A stretch of 64,000 nucleotides of DNA, taken from contig NZ_FOQA01000005.1 in the NCBI RefSeq assembly GCF_900113635.1, positions 170,814 to 234,813 of the forward strand, read 5' to 3'. A program made the translations under genes and the position numbers. The notes below the pieces were generated by a model, which did no database searches, was not told the DNA's origin, and saw only the letters and a list, made by a program, of their open reading frames with translations. Below, piece by piece: positions 46,361-53,834 of this stretch (within the stretch, counting starts at the first letter, position 1; each line of letters opens with the position of its first letter). Source of the DNA: Tindallia magadiensis. GTDB taxonomy: Bacteria > Bacillota > Clostridia > Peptostreptococcales > Tindalliaceae.

Positions 46361-46604
46361 TGCTGGAGACAGGTGCTTTGTTCTTCCAATCAAAGAGAGT
46401 CGGTGTATGCTGAAAACCGATATTGGAACCATTGCTTCAAATCACTCCAGGGGAGCATTTCTGAATAATAGTAGGAAAGGACGGTTAATCTCGTTATCGA
46501 TTTAGGTTTGATAGAACCGAAACAAGTGGCTCTTTGGAATAAAAAGAGCAATTAGAGTGGTACCGCGGATATCCGCCTCTTATATGATAGAGGCGGTTTT
46601 TTTA
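46361..46604 (+). ncRNA. T-box leader, isoleucine-type, upstream of threonine dehydratase
   Basis: The conserved T-box AGAGTGGTACCGCGG is at 46554-46568. The Stem I base is formed by CTGGAG near its 5' end and CTCCAG just after the specifier loop. AGAGAG precedes a hairpin with GTCGG/CCGAT arms. The specifier triplet reads ATC (46441-46443) followed by A, matching tRNA-Ile. Uncharged tRNA would stabilise the antiterminator and let the dehydratase be made. The attached terminator is listed separately. Confidence 0.92.
46573..46604 (+). terminator. T-box terminator
   Basis: CCGCCTCT pairs with AGAGGCGG around an eight-base loop, followed by seven T. Its left arm overlaps the antiterminator region, as expected for T-box control. 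Confidence 0.93.
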
Positions 46605-46624
46605 TTTTATTAGGAGGGATGATG

Positions 46625-47866
46625 ATGACCGCAAAAGACTTTGAAAGTAAAAATTTTAGCTTGGAAGAAGCCGGTAAAGACATTAAAATAGCCGGAGAAA
46701 ATTTAGAGGGGATTGTGAATAAAACCGAATTGGTCTACAGTGATTTTTTCAGCAGTGAATGCCGGAACAAGGTGTATCTCAAACCTGAGAACCTTCAGTT
46801 TACAGGATCTTTCAAAATACGAGGAGCTTACAATAAAATTGTCCGCTTACCGGAGTCGGTACGAAAAAATGGTATTGTAGCTTCTTCTGCCGGTAACCAT
46901 GCCCAGGGCGTTGCTTATTCGGCTAAACGGCTCGGTATTTCTTCAAAAATTGTCATGCCCAGTGTCACACCACTTATCAAAGTAGAAGCCACCAAAGCTC
47001 ATGGTTCAGAAGTTGTCATCCACGGTGATATCTATGATGATGCTTATCAGAAAGCCATGGATATTTCCAAAACAGAAGGCCGGGAATTTGTTCATCCTTT
47101 TAATGACTATGATGTGATCTGCGGTCAGGGAACCATCGGTTTGGAGATTATTGAGGAACTGAAAGATGTTGATGAAATCCTGGTGCCTATCGGTGGTGGT
47201 GGATTAATTGCCGGTATCGCTATGGCCGTAAAATCAGTGAATCCTAATATTCGGGTGATTGGTGTGGAGCCAGAAGGAGCCATGACCATGAAAAATTCAC
47301 TTAACAATGACAAAGTCTGTGATCTTAGCCGCATCAGCACCTCCGCGGAAGGGGTTGCTGTAAAACGTCCGGGAGATTTAAGCTTTCAGATTGCAAAATG
47401 TTTTGTGGATGGCATTGTTACCGTTTCTGAAAAGGAAATTATGGAAGCACTGTTAATGCTTATTGATAAACATAAACTAATTTCTGAAACTGCCGGTGTC
47501 CTTACGCTTGCAGCACTGAAAAAGTTGACGGTTGCCAATAAAAAAATTGTCAGTGTCATCAGTGGCGGTAATATCGATGTGGTGACTATTTCTTCTATGA
47601 TTAATAAGGGGCTTATTTCCCGGGGACGAATTTTTTGTTTTAGCGTCGACCTGCCGGATGTTCCTGGTCAACTTCTTCATATTTCTAAAATATTGTCGGA
47701 TTTGAAAGCTAATGTCATCAAACTGGACCATAACCAGTTCAAGGCAATGGATCGTTACGAAAATGTTCAATTGGAGGTTACGGTGGAAACCAATGGTCAC
47801 CAGCATATTGATGAAATTATTGAATCACTTCTAAAGGATGGATTCAAGGTAAATCGGGTCTATTAG
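46625..47866 (+). CDS. ilvA: Threonine dehydratase (threonine ammonia-lyase)
   Basis: PLP enzyme converting threonine to 2-oxobutyrate, first step of isoleucine synthesis. About 413 residues. It shows the PLP lysine in TGSFKIRGAYNK, SAGNHAQGVAYSA, the phosphate loop PIGGGGLIAGIA, SGGNIDV and a C-terminal ACT domain (about 330-410) beginning FSVDLPDVPGQLLHIS. Of three consecutive ATGs, the third has the best spacing from AGGAGGG. The isoleucine T-box supports a biosynthetic role over a purely catabolic one. Confidence 0.94.
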   Translation: MTAKDFESKNFSLEEAGKDIKIAGENLEGIVNKTELVYSDFFSSECRNKVYLKPENLQFTGSFKIRGAYNKIVRLPESVRKNGIVASSAGNHAQGVAYSAKRLGISSKIVMPSVTPLIKVEATKAHGSEVVIHGDIYDDAYQKAMDISKTEGREFVHPFNDYDVICGQGTIGLEIIEELKDVDEILVPIGGGGLIAGIAMAVKSVNPNIRVIGVEPEGAMTMKNSLNNDKVCDLSRISTSAEGVAVKRPGDLSFQIAKCFVDGIVTVSEKEIMEALLMLIDKHKLISETAGVLTLAALKKLTVANKKIVSVISGGNIDVVTISSMINKGLISRGRIFCFSVDLPDVPGQLLHISKILSDLKANVIKLDHNQFKAMDRYENVQLEVTVETNGHQHIDEIIESLLKDGFKVNRVY

Positions 47867-47888
47867 CCTTCTTTATCAAGCACTTTTA

Positions 47889-47909
47889 GCATTGATCACA
47901 GTCAATGCA
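47889..47909. promoter_or_regulatory. Inverted repeat before the FadR-type regulator gene
   Basis: GCATTGA and TCAATGC (seven exact pairs) flank six bases, 50 bp before the regulator start. Could be an autoregulatory site, though it differs from the palindrome at the leuC promoter. Confidence 0.4.
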
Positions 47910-47959
47910 TGATGTAAAATAAACAAGACGTCTCAATCATCATAAGGAGTGCTCCCTTT

Positions 47960-48661
47960 ATGCCTACTGAAAAAAAAATCTTTCTTTACGAGGCTGTGAT
48001 TGCACAGCTGATTGCTTTTATGAAAAATAACCAGTATCAGCCTGGAGACAAGCTTCCCTCTGAACGAAAACTGGCCGCCAGCTTAGCCGTTAGCAGAACT
48101 TCGATCCGTGAAGCCCTTAAAACGTTACAAGCAAAAGATATTGTCAGTATTCGCCATGGGAGCGGGGTTTATTTTAATGGCCCGGAAAATTTTCTCCTGT
48201 CAGAAACCGAAACTTTTGACAAAAGCCAGGAAACCTTTCATTTACTAAAGCCGTTAGCTCAATCCAGAATGATGATTGAAAGTTTTTGTGCGGTAGAGCT
48301 GGCTTCTACCTTAACCTCTCATCAGCTAAAAGAACTTTATGGCGTTATCCAAAAGGAGGAAAGGATTTTTGAGGCCACACAAGATCATCAGGATGTCTTT
48401 ATGTCGATGGAGTTAGAACTCCTCCTGTCTTATTATTATGGAAATCCGATGATCCATGAAATGCATAAAAAAACATGCCTTCAGTGGCAGCAATGTTTCT
48501 TATCTTTGGAATTAACGCCTTACCCTTTGGATCTTAGGCATCAGGATCATTTAGATATCATGAAGGCCATCGAATCAGGTCATTCGCCTAGCATTGAAAA
48601 GGCTGTCAAAGGTCATGTTCAACGCACGCTTTCTATTCTGAACAAACTTTTGAAACCTTAA
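47960..48661 (+). CDS. FadR-subfamily GntR transcriptional regulator
   Basis: The 233 residues have a winged-helix GntR domain (about 8-75: QPGDKLPSERKLAASLAVSRTSIREALKTLQAKDIVSIRHGSG) and an all-helical FCD effector domain (about 85-230). It converges on the leuD-like gene, and a TGGT-AAT-ACCA palindrome fitting the FadR-subfamily operator consensus lies in front of the leuC-like gene. I infer it controls that pair. The ligand is unknown. Confidence 0.88.
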   Translation: MPTEKKIFLYEAVIAQLIAFMKNNQYQPGDKLPSERKLAASLAVSRTSIREALKTLQAKDIVSIRHGSGVYFNGPENFLLSETETFDKSQETFHLLKPLAQSRMMIESFCAVELASTLTSHQLKELYGVIQKEERIFEATQDHQDVFMSMELELLLSYYYGNPMIHEMHKKTCLQWQQCFLSLELTPYPLDLRHQDHLDIMKAIESGHSPSIEKAVKGHVQRTLSILNKLLKP

Positions 48662-48715
48662 AAAAACCCTGTTCTTCTGTTTTAACTTCTGTTAACAGAG
48701 CTTCAGGGTTTTTCT
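48662..48715. terminator. Bidirectional terminator between the regulator and leuD
   Basis: AAAAACCCTG pairs with CAGGGTTTTT, with an inner TCTGTT/AACAGA stem. A- and T-runs on both sides serve the two convergent genes. Confidence 0.8.
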
Positions 48716-48717
48716 TT

Positions 48718-49221
48718 TTATCCTTTTTTTGCTGCTATTTCTTTCTGAACCTTTCCTACTAAACCGTCCTGGTCAATAATAGATTGTATAAAGGGTGGAA
48801 AGGGATTTGTTTGGTAGGTTTTCTGCTGAGTTTTGTTAACAATGGTGCCACCAGAAAAATCGACTTCCAGCAAATCCCCTCTCTTTGCCTCTTTCACTGC
48901 CCCTTCGCATTCCAAAATTGGAAGCCCTATGTTAATGGCATTTCGGTAAAATATCCGAGCAAAAGATTCAGCAATTACGCAGGAAGCACCGGTGGTTTTA
49001 ATGGCTAGCGGTGCATGTTCCCGGGAGGATCCACAGCCAAAGTTTTTTCCAGCCAAGATCACATCCCCTTTTTCTACTTCCTTAGCAAAATTTTCATCGA
49101 TATCTTCCATGCAATGGCTGGCTAATGCTGAAGGGTCTGCATTATTAAGATATCTGGCCGGTATAATAACATCTGTATCCACATTGTTTCCATAGACAAA
49201 CGCTTTTCCTTTTGCAATCAT
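48718..49221 (-). CDS. leuD: 3-isopropylmalate dehydratase-type small subunit
   Basis: The 167-residue swivelling subunit of a two-component aconitase-family hydratase. It begins [25 protein letters not shown] and has the substrate-binding [16 protein letters not shown] motif. The internal ATG behind AGGGGAA is chosen over an upstream one that reads into the leuC gene. Size and sequence fit the LeuD2/HacB/DmdB group, which includes isopropylmalate, citramalate, homoaconitate and 2,3-dimethylmalate dehydratases. No leuA or leuB is adjacent, so the exact substrate is open. Confidence 0.88.
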   Translation of the reverse strand: MIAKGKAFVYGNNVDTDVIIPARYLNNADPSALASHCMEDIDENFAKEVEKGDVILAGKNFGCGSSREHAPLAIKTTGASCVIAESFARIFYRNAINIGLPILECEGAVKEAKRGDLLEVDFSGGTIVNKTQQKTYQTNPFPPFIQSIIDQDGLVGKVQKEIAAKKG

Positions 49222-49237
49222 TGTTATTCCCCTTTCC

Positions 49238-50500
49238 CTATACCACATCTTCTGGACTGCTTATTTTACCTGTAACGGCAGAAGCTGCCGCTACAGCCGG
49301 ACTTGCCAGGTATACTTCTGATTCTGTATGTCCCATTCGTCCTACAAAGTTTCGATTAGTTGTTGATACACATCGTTCACCTTTTCCAAGGATTCCTGTG
49401 TGACCTCCCAGGCAGGGGCCACAGGTTGCCGTTGTAAAAACAGCACCGGCTTCAATAAAGGTTTCTACCAGCCCTTCTTTGACCGCCTGCAGATGAACTT
49501 GCTGTGACCCTGGAATAACAATGCATCGCAGGTTCTTTGCGACTTTTTTACCTTTTAATACTTTTGCCGCCATTCTTAAATCGTCAATTCTTCCATTGGT
49601 GCAGGATCCAATCACCACCTGATCGATTTTCACCTCTTTTGCTTCTTTCACCGGACGTGTGTTTTCCGGAAGATGAGGATAGGCTACGGTTAGTGGAATT
49701 TCCGAAAGATCGATCTGATAGGTTTTTTCATATTCAGCATCTTCATCTGCCTGATACACTTGATAGGTACGGTTGGACCGCTCCTTCAGATAGGCTTCTG
49801 TCCTCTCATCTACTGGAAAAATTCCGTTTTTAGCACCGGCTTCTGTTGCCATATTAGCAATGGTAAACCGGTCATCCATGGTAAGGTTTTGGATTCCATC
49901 GCCCACATATTCCATGGATTTATATCTAGCTCCTTCCACGCCAATCATCCCAATAATATGAAGAATAACATCCTTTCCACTGACCCATTCTTGCATTTTG
50001 CCGGTTATTTCAAATTTCAAGGCTTCTGGAATACGAAACCAGGTTTTTCCAAGTGCCATACCACCTGCCATATCCGTTGAACCGACACCTGTCGAAAAGG
50101 CTCCTAGGGCACCATAGGTACAGGTGTGTGAATCCGCTCCAATCACCACATCTCCAGGAATCACTAATCCCTTTTCCGGCAGTAATACATGTTCAATCCC
50201 CATTTCGCCTACTTCATAAAAATGCTCTAAATCCTGCTCTAGGGCAAAGTTTCGGCTAATTCGGCACTGTTCCGCTGATTGTATGTCTTTGTTTGGTGTA
50301 AAGTGATCGTGAACCACAACCACTTTTTCCCGGTCAAATACTTTTGTCGCGTTCATTTTTTGAAAAACACCTACAGCTACCGGAGTGGTAATGTCATTTC
50401 CTAAAACCAGATCCAGGTTGGCTTCTACCAGCTCTCCCGCCGTTACCAGTTCTTTTCCTGCATGATCGGCCAATATTTTTTGAGTCATTGTCATTCCCAT
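49238..50500 (-). CDS. leuC: 3-isopropylmalate dehydratase-type large subunit
   Basis: The 420-residue [4Fe-4S] catalytic subunit of the short LeuC2/HacA/DmdA class. Motifs are [49 protein letters not shown] (cluster Cys) and [13 protein letters not shown] (CxxC), ending [22 protein letters not shown]. The pair is transcribed from a consensus promoter overlapped downstream by a palindrome, so it is probably under repression, not attenuation. Isopropylmalate dehydratase is the default call; citramalate or dimethylmalate dehydratase are real alternatives. Confidence 0.88.
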   Translation of the reverse strand: MGMTMTQKILADHAGKELVTAGELVEANLDLVLGNDITTPVAVGVFQKMNATKVFDREKVVVVHDHFTPNKDIQSAEQCRISRNFALEQDLEHFYEVGEMGIEHVLLPEKGLVIPGDVVIGADSHTCTYGALGAFSTGVGSTDMAGGMALGKTWFRIPEALKFEITGKMQEWVSGKDVILHIIGMIGVEGARYKSMEYVGDGIQNLTMDDRFTIANMATEAGAKNGIFPVDERTEAYLKERSNRTYQVYQADEDAEYEKTYQIDLSEIPLTVAYPHLPENTRPVKEAKEVKIDQVVIGSCTNGRIDDLRMAAKVLKGKKVAKNLRCIVIPGSQQVHLQAVKEGLVETFIEAGAVFTTATCGPCLGGHTGILGKGERCVSTTNRNFVGRMGHTESEVYLASPAVAAASAVTGKISSPEDVV

Positions 50501-50519
50501 GAGACTTCCTCCTTTTTTA

Positions 50520-50544
50520 GCGAAAGTGGTAATACCACTTTCGC
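50520..50544. promoter_or_regulatory. Near-perfect operator palindrome upstream of leuC
   Basis: Twelve-base arms (GCGAAAGTGGTA and its complement) around one central base. The core TGGTAATACCA fits the TNGTNNNACNA consensus of FadR-subfamily GntR regulators, one of which is encoded just beyond leuD. The site covers the likely transcription start, four bases after the -10 box. Confidence 0.8.
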
Positions 50545-50547
50545 TTC

Positions 50548-50576
50548 ATTATAGGCTTCTCATCGACAACTGTCAA
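50548..50576 (-). promoter_or_regulatory. Consensus sigma-A promoter of leuCD
   Basis: On the minus strand a perfect TTGACA and perfect TATAAT separated by 17 bases, 48 bp before the leuC start. Such a strong promoter fits control by a tight repressor. Confidence 0.88.
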
Positions 50577-50610
50577 GAATAGTCGCACTTTTTTGTCATG
50601 TTTTTTCTAT

Positions 50611-51891
50611 TCATTGCTTAGGCTCTGCCACCGTTCCCATAAACAGTATTTCATTGGTTTCTTCATCATGAATCATAAAATAGAAGGGTCTGTTCACTAC
50701 CATCTGGAATGGTTCATCTATTGGCATAGAAGTGACACGTACTTCTACAGAAGTAACCGCCGCCGCTTCTGTCCCTGTTTCTTCTACCTCAATAAAACTT
50801 TTATGTTTCACATCGCTGATAAAGACATTTTCTCCCTGCTCCCAGCTTACCATCTCCGAAAAATCGGCCTGTGCCGGATCAAAGGCTATTTCCATCCCCA
50901 TACGGCTTAAGGCTTCTTTTAGACTTTTTTCGTAAGCCATTGTAAATCGCGGAAGTTTAAGTTGTCCTTCCCGTCTGGAAAACTGATGCTGCCATTTTTC
51001 CCATTGCTCTGCCGATAAATCATCTACAAAAGATTGTAAAGAACGTCCTTCCCAGGGTAAAAATACATACATGGCCATTTGTTCCTTTTCTCCATATGGA
51101 AGTCGGATGGCTTGAAAAGCTTCTTCTTTTTCCAGATATAAAAATTCATCCTGACGGTTCATAAAAGGTATTCCTTCCAGGGTTTCTTCGGAACGGTAAA
51201 AAGTTTCTTCTGTTGTTTTATCCGGATCAAAGGCCGTTGTCCAATCTCCCTGAAAATAAACGGCGTTGATTAAAAATAGAATGGTCTGAGGATCTATCGG
51301 GTATTCCACTATTTCTTCGATCAATCCTTCCGTACTATCTTCAACCCATTGATTAATCCTTTCAACGGCTTCTGCTGTGCTAAAGTCCAGTGCATTAGCC
51401 ACCGCACTGTAATATTGCTGATTATTGTGAATAAACGCTGGCTTTAATGAGATTCCTTCTCTCATCCAGAGGGAGTTGGCAATACGGAGAGTCACCTCTT
51501 CATCGGCTTCCTGAAGCAAATAGTGACGAAGCTTATTGTTCAGATTAAAGGTTTCCAGATCAACTCCGGCTACCTCTAAGGTTTTTGCCATGGCTTCACG
51601 GGTTTCGCCATCAGCACCGTTCATGGTCATGGCCAATGCTGTGTAAATACTGGTAGGAGAAATCATCTTATTTTCTTCTCCTTCCATTAACTGCTGAAAC
51701 ATCTGAAATCCAAACTGATTTGACCTGTTTGCCAGCTCCTGATCAAAGGATTCTAATACCTCTGGTGCCGGTTCTGAAATTTCGACAGGCAGATCAGCTT
51801 CCACCTCATCACAGCCTACCAAAAGAAGGCCTAAGAGTAGCAGACATATCCCTACGAGAGGAATGGTTTTTTTTCCTTTTCTTTTCATCAT
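50611..51891 (-). CDS. Serpin-family protease inhibitor lipoprotein
   Basis: About 426 residues from the ATG following AAGGAG. A signal peptide ends LLLVGC, a lipobox, and a short acidic Pro/Glu linker leads into a full serpin domain: ISPTSIYTALAMTMNGADGETREAM, LRIANSLWMREG, LINAVYFQGDWTTAFDP, LPRFTMAYEKSL and KSFIEVEETGTEAAAVTSVE. The last is an inhibitory-type hinge (small residues at P12-P9) before the reactive loop, followed by RPFYFMIHDEETNEILFMGTV. It is probably displayed outside the membrane to trap proteases. The target cannot be read with confidence from the loop. Confidence 0.93.
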   Translation of the reverse strand: MMKRKGKKTIPLVGICLLLLGLLLVGCDEVEADLPVEISEPAPEVLESFDQELANRSNQFGFQMFQQLMEGEENKMISPTSIYTALAMTMNGADGETREAMAKTLEVAGVDLETFNLNNKLRHYLLQEADEEVTLRIANSLWMREGISLKPAFIHNNQQYYSAVANALDFSTAEAVERINQWVEDSTEGLIEEIVEYPIDPQTILFLINAVYFQGDWTTAFDPDKTTEETFYRSEETLEGIPFMNRQDEFLYLEKEEAFQAIRLPYGEKEQMAMYVFLPWEGRSLQSFVDDLSAEQWEKWQHQFSRREGQLKLPRFTMAYEKSLKEALSRMGMEIAFDPAQADFSEMVSWEQGENVFISDVKHKSFIEVEETGTEAAAVTSVEVRVTSMPIDEPFQMVVNRPFYFMIHDEETNEILFMGTVAEPKQ

Positions 51892-51999
51892 TTTTTCTTT
51901 ACTCCTTTCAAAATGTTTTTCTTCCATGTATGGGTTCATCCTAGGAATCTCTTTCACTGATATAGACGTCTCTTCCGATAATAGGTTGCTTTCCGATAA

Positions 52000-52031
52000 A
52001 AAATCCTTTACCTCTATTCAGGTAAAGGATT
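52000..52031 (-). terminator. Terminator of the FIST-GGDEF gene
   Basis: On the minus strand AATCCTTTACC-type arms (eleven pairs) enclose an eight-base loop and are followed by a T-run, just after the stop. Confidence 0.8.
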
Positions 52032-52041
52032 GTATTTTTGT

Positions 52042-53796
52042 TTATACCACAATATTTTTACGCCCTGCACTTTTTGCTTGATACAGCAATATATCCGCCA
52101 GTTCCACCAAATCTTGGGGTGTCTTATCTTTTAATTCTACAATGCCAGCACTCAAACTAATGGCTTTATCACAGGTTGGTGGTGTTAATTTTTCTATCTC
52201 TTTTTGGATTCGTTTGACGATCTCATGGGCCTGATTTTGCTTCGTGTTTGGAAAAATAATAGCAAATTCATCACCGCCATACCGGCACACTAAATCATCC
52301 TCCCGACAACATCGTTTCAAACTTTCTCCAATGGCCGTTAACAATTTATCGCCGGCTGTATGTCCACATTGGTCATTGATTTCCTTAAAGTAGTCCAAGT
52401 CTATCATTGCGAGAGATAAAGGTTTTTGAACACTATGAGCAAATTCGATTTCTCTGCCAAGGAGATCATAAAAAGCTTTGTGATTGTATAGTCCTGTCAG
52501 TGCATCCTGCTTCGATATTTTCAATAGCTGGTTATTTCGAAAAGTAAGTTTTTGATTTGCCTCTTCCAGTTCTGATGTTACCTGATCCACCAAATGAGTT
52601 AAGGCTTTTATGCTGGAAAGTTGCCGGTCAGCCGTTTTTTTCCTACACAAGGTATATTCATTCATCGTTATTTCCGGAGTGTGCGAAGCATTTTCAGATA
52701 AAAGCAGCATGGTCATCGTCGCATTCAACACATGATGAGTCTGTTCGGAATGATAAAATTCTCCATAGGTAAAAAAACCGGCTGTGCTCACTGAATGAGA
52801 AAGAGGTTTCACTTCTTTTGCGGCGTGTTCCCCTAACAGCGAATGCCGAGCCGCACAGGAAAAAACAAGGGCTGCTTCCGCCGGAAAAGACTGTAGGGGC
52901 AAAAAATCCTTTTGCATGTTTTCCAAAATCATGGACGGATTTCCATAACCAAACTGTACGACTTCACCTTCCTGTAAATCACCGGCATATTGAACACTTC
53001 CATCTTCGTACAGTCCTACCACACAGCGAGCTATATCCATTTCCTTGCGTCGAAGCAATAAGGGAAAATCAGCCCCAATGGAATGAGGAAGGGCTTCCAG
53101 CTTTTCCACTCCTAGGTATTGCCGATATAATGCTTCAACGGGCTGATGATCTATTTCATATACTCGATTCCCAGAGGATTTTGTGATGGTCATTTCTTTC
53201 CCGATTCTTTTCCAATTAAGACGATAAGCGTTGGAAACCGATAAATGGTTACTATTGACTGTAATCCCTACGGCTCCATTTTCAAAAACATGATTATTTA
53301 AAAATAATAAGGTTTTGTCCAGTCGAAGGTTATCTCCTGCCATTCCACCAGCAATTGGAATATCTGTCGATATTTTTGAAACGCCCTCTAAAAGCCGGGT
53401 GGGATCTGTATGCAGCCCTTCTGCAAAAAGAAGCAGTAATTTACTATGATCCCGAAGGGTTTGACGGGCTATATGCTCTCCTACAGCTTCTTCATTACCT
53501 TCTGTCACCTCCTGATAGCTGGCATGTAGTTCAACAGGTTGTTGAAACTGACAAAAGGTGATGCTAATGCCATCGTTGCGTATATGTTCTCCATCGATGG
53601 TTCCTGAAGCAGAGCAACCAGCAAGTGTAGCTTCCGGCAACACCTTCATAATATGTTGGTTCACTTCTGCAATATAATGCCTGTTTGCTGTATTGGTAAA
53701 TACCAACACCAGCAGACCTTTACCTTCCAGTTCATTATTTTTAATAAACTGGTTTAACTGCTTTTTTGACCGGTAAAGGATGTTCACCATTTTCAT
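52042..53796 (-). CDS. FIST-domain diguanylate cyclase
   Basis: A soluble 584-residue protein. FIST_N (about 25-225; LAGCSASGTIDGEHI, GMAGDNLRLDKTLLFLNN) and FIST_C (about 230-380; FSCAARHSLLG) form a proposed small-molecule sensor, thought to bind amino acids or similar ligands. A coiled coil (about 395-420) leads to a GGDEF domain with YGGDEFAIIFP intact, so it is likely an active cyclase. AGGAGG before the ATG; 38 bp after the upstream Cache-GGDEF-EAL gene, so the two are probably co-transcribed and may act on the same signal pathway. Confidence 0.92.
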   Translation of the reverse strand: MKMVNILYRSKKQLNQFIKNNELEGKGLLVLVFTNTANRHYIAEVNQHIMKVLPEATLAGCSASGTIDGEHIRNDGISITFCQFQQPVELHASYQEVTEGNEEAVGEHIARQTLRDHSKLLLLFAEGLHTDPTRLLEGVSKISTDIPIAGGMAGDNLRLDKTLLFLNNHVFENGAVGITVNSNHLSVSNAYRLNWKRIGKEMTITKSSGNRVYEIDHQPVEALYRQYLGVEKLEALPHSIGADFPLLLRRKEMDIARCVVGLYEDGSVQYAGDLQEGEVVQFGYGNPSMILENMQKDFLPLQSFPAEAALVFSCAARHSLLGEHAAKEVKPLSHSVSTAGFFTYGEFYHSEQTHHVLNATMTMLLLSENASHTPEITMNEYTLCRKKTADRQLSSIKALTHLVDQVTSELEEANQKLTFRNNQLLKISKQDALTGLYNHKAFYDLLGREIEFAHSVQKPLSLAMIDLDYFKEINDQCGHTAGDKLLTAIGESLKRCCREDDLVCRYGGDEFAIIFPNTKQNQAHEIVKRIQKEIEKLTPPTCDKAISLSAGIVELKDKTPQDLVELADILLYQAKSAGRKNIVV

Positions 53797-53834
53797 TACT
53801 TTTACCTCCTCGACATAAGCAGAATGCTTAGCCT

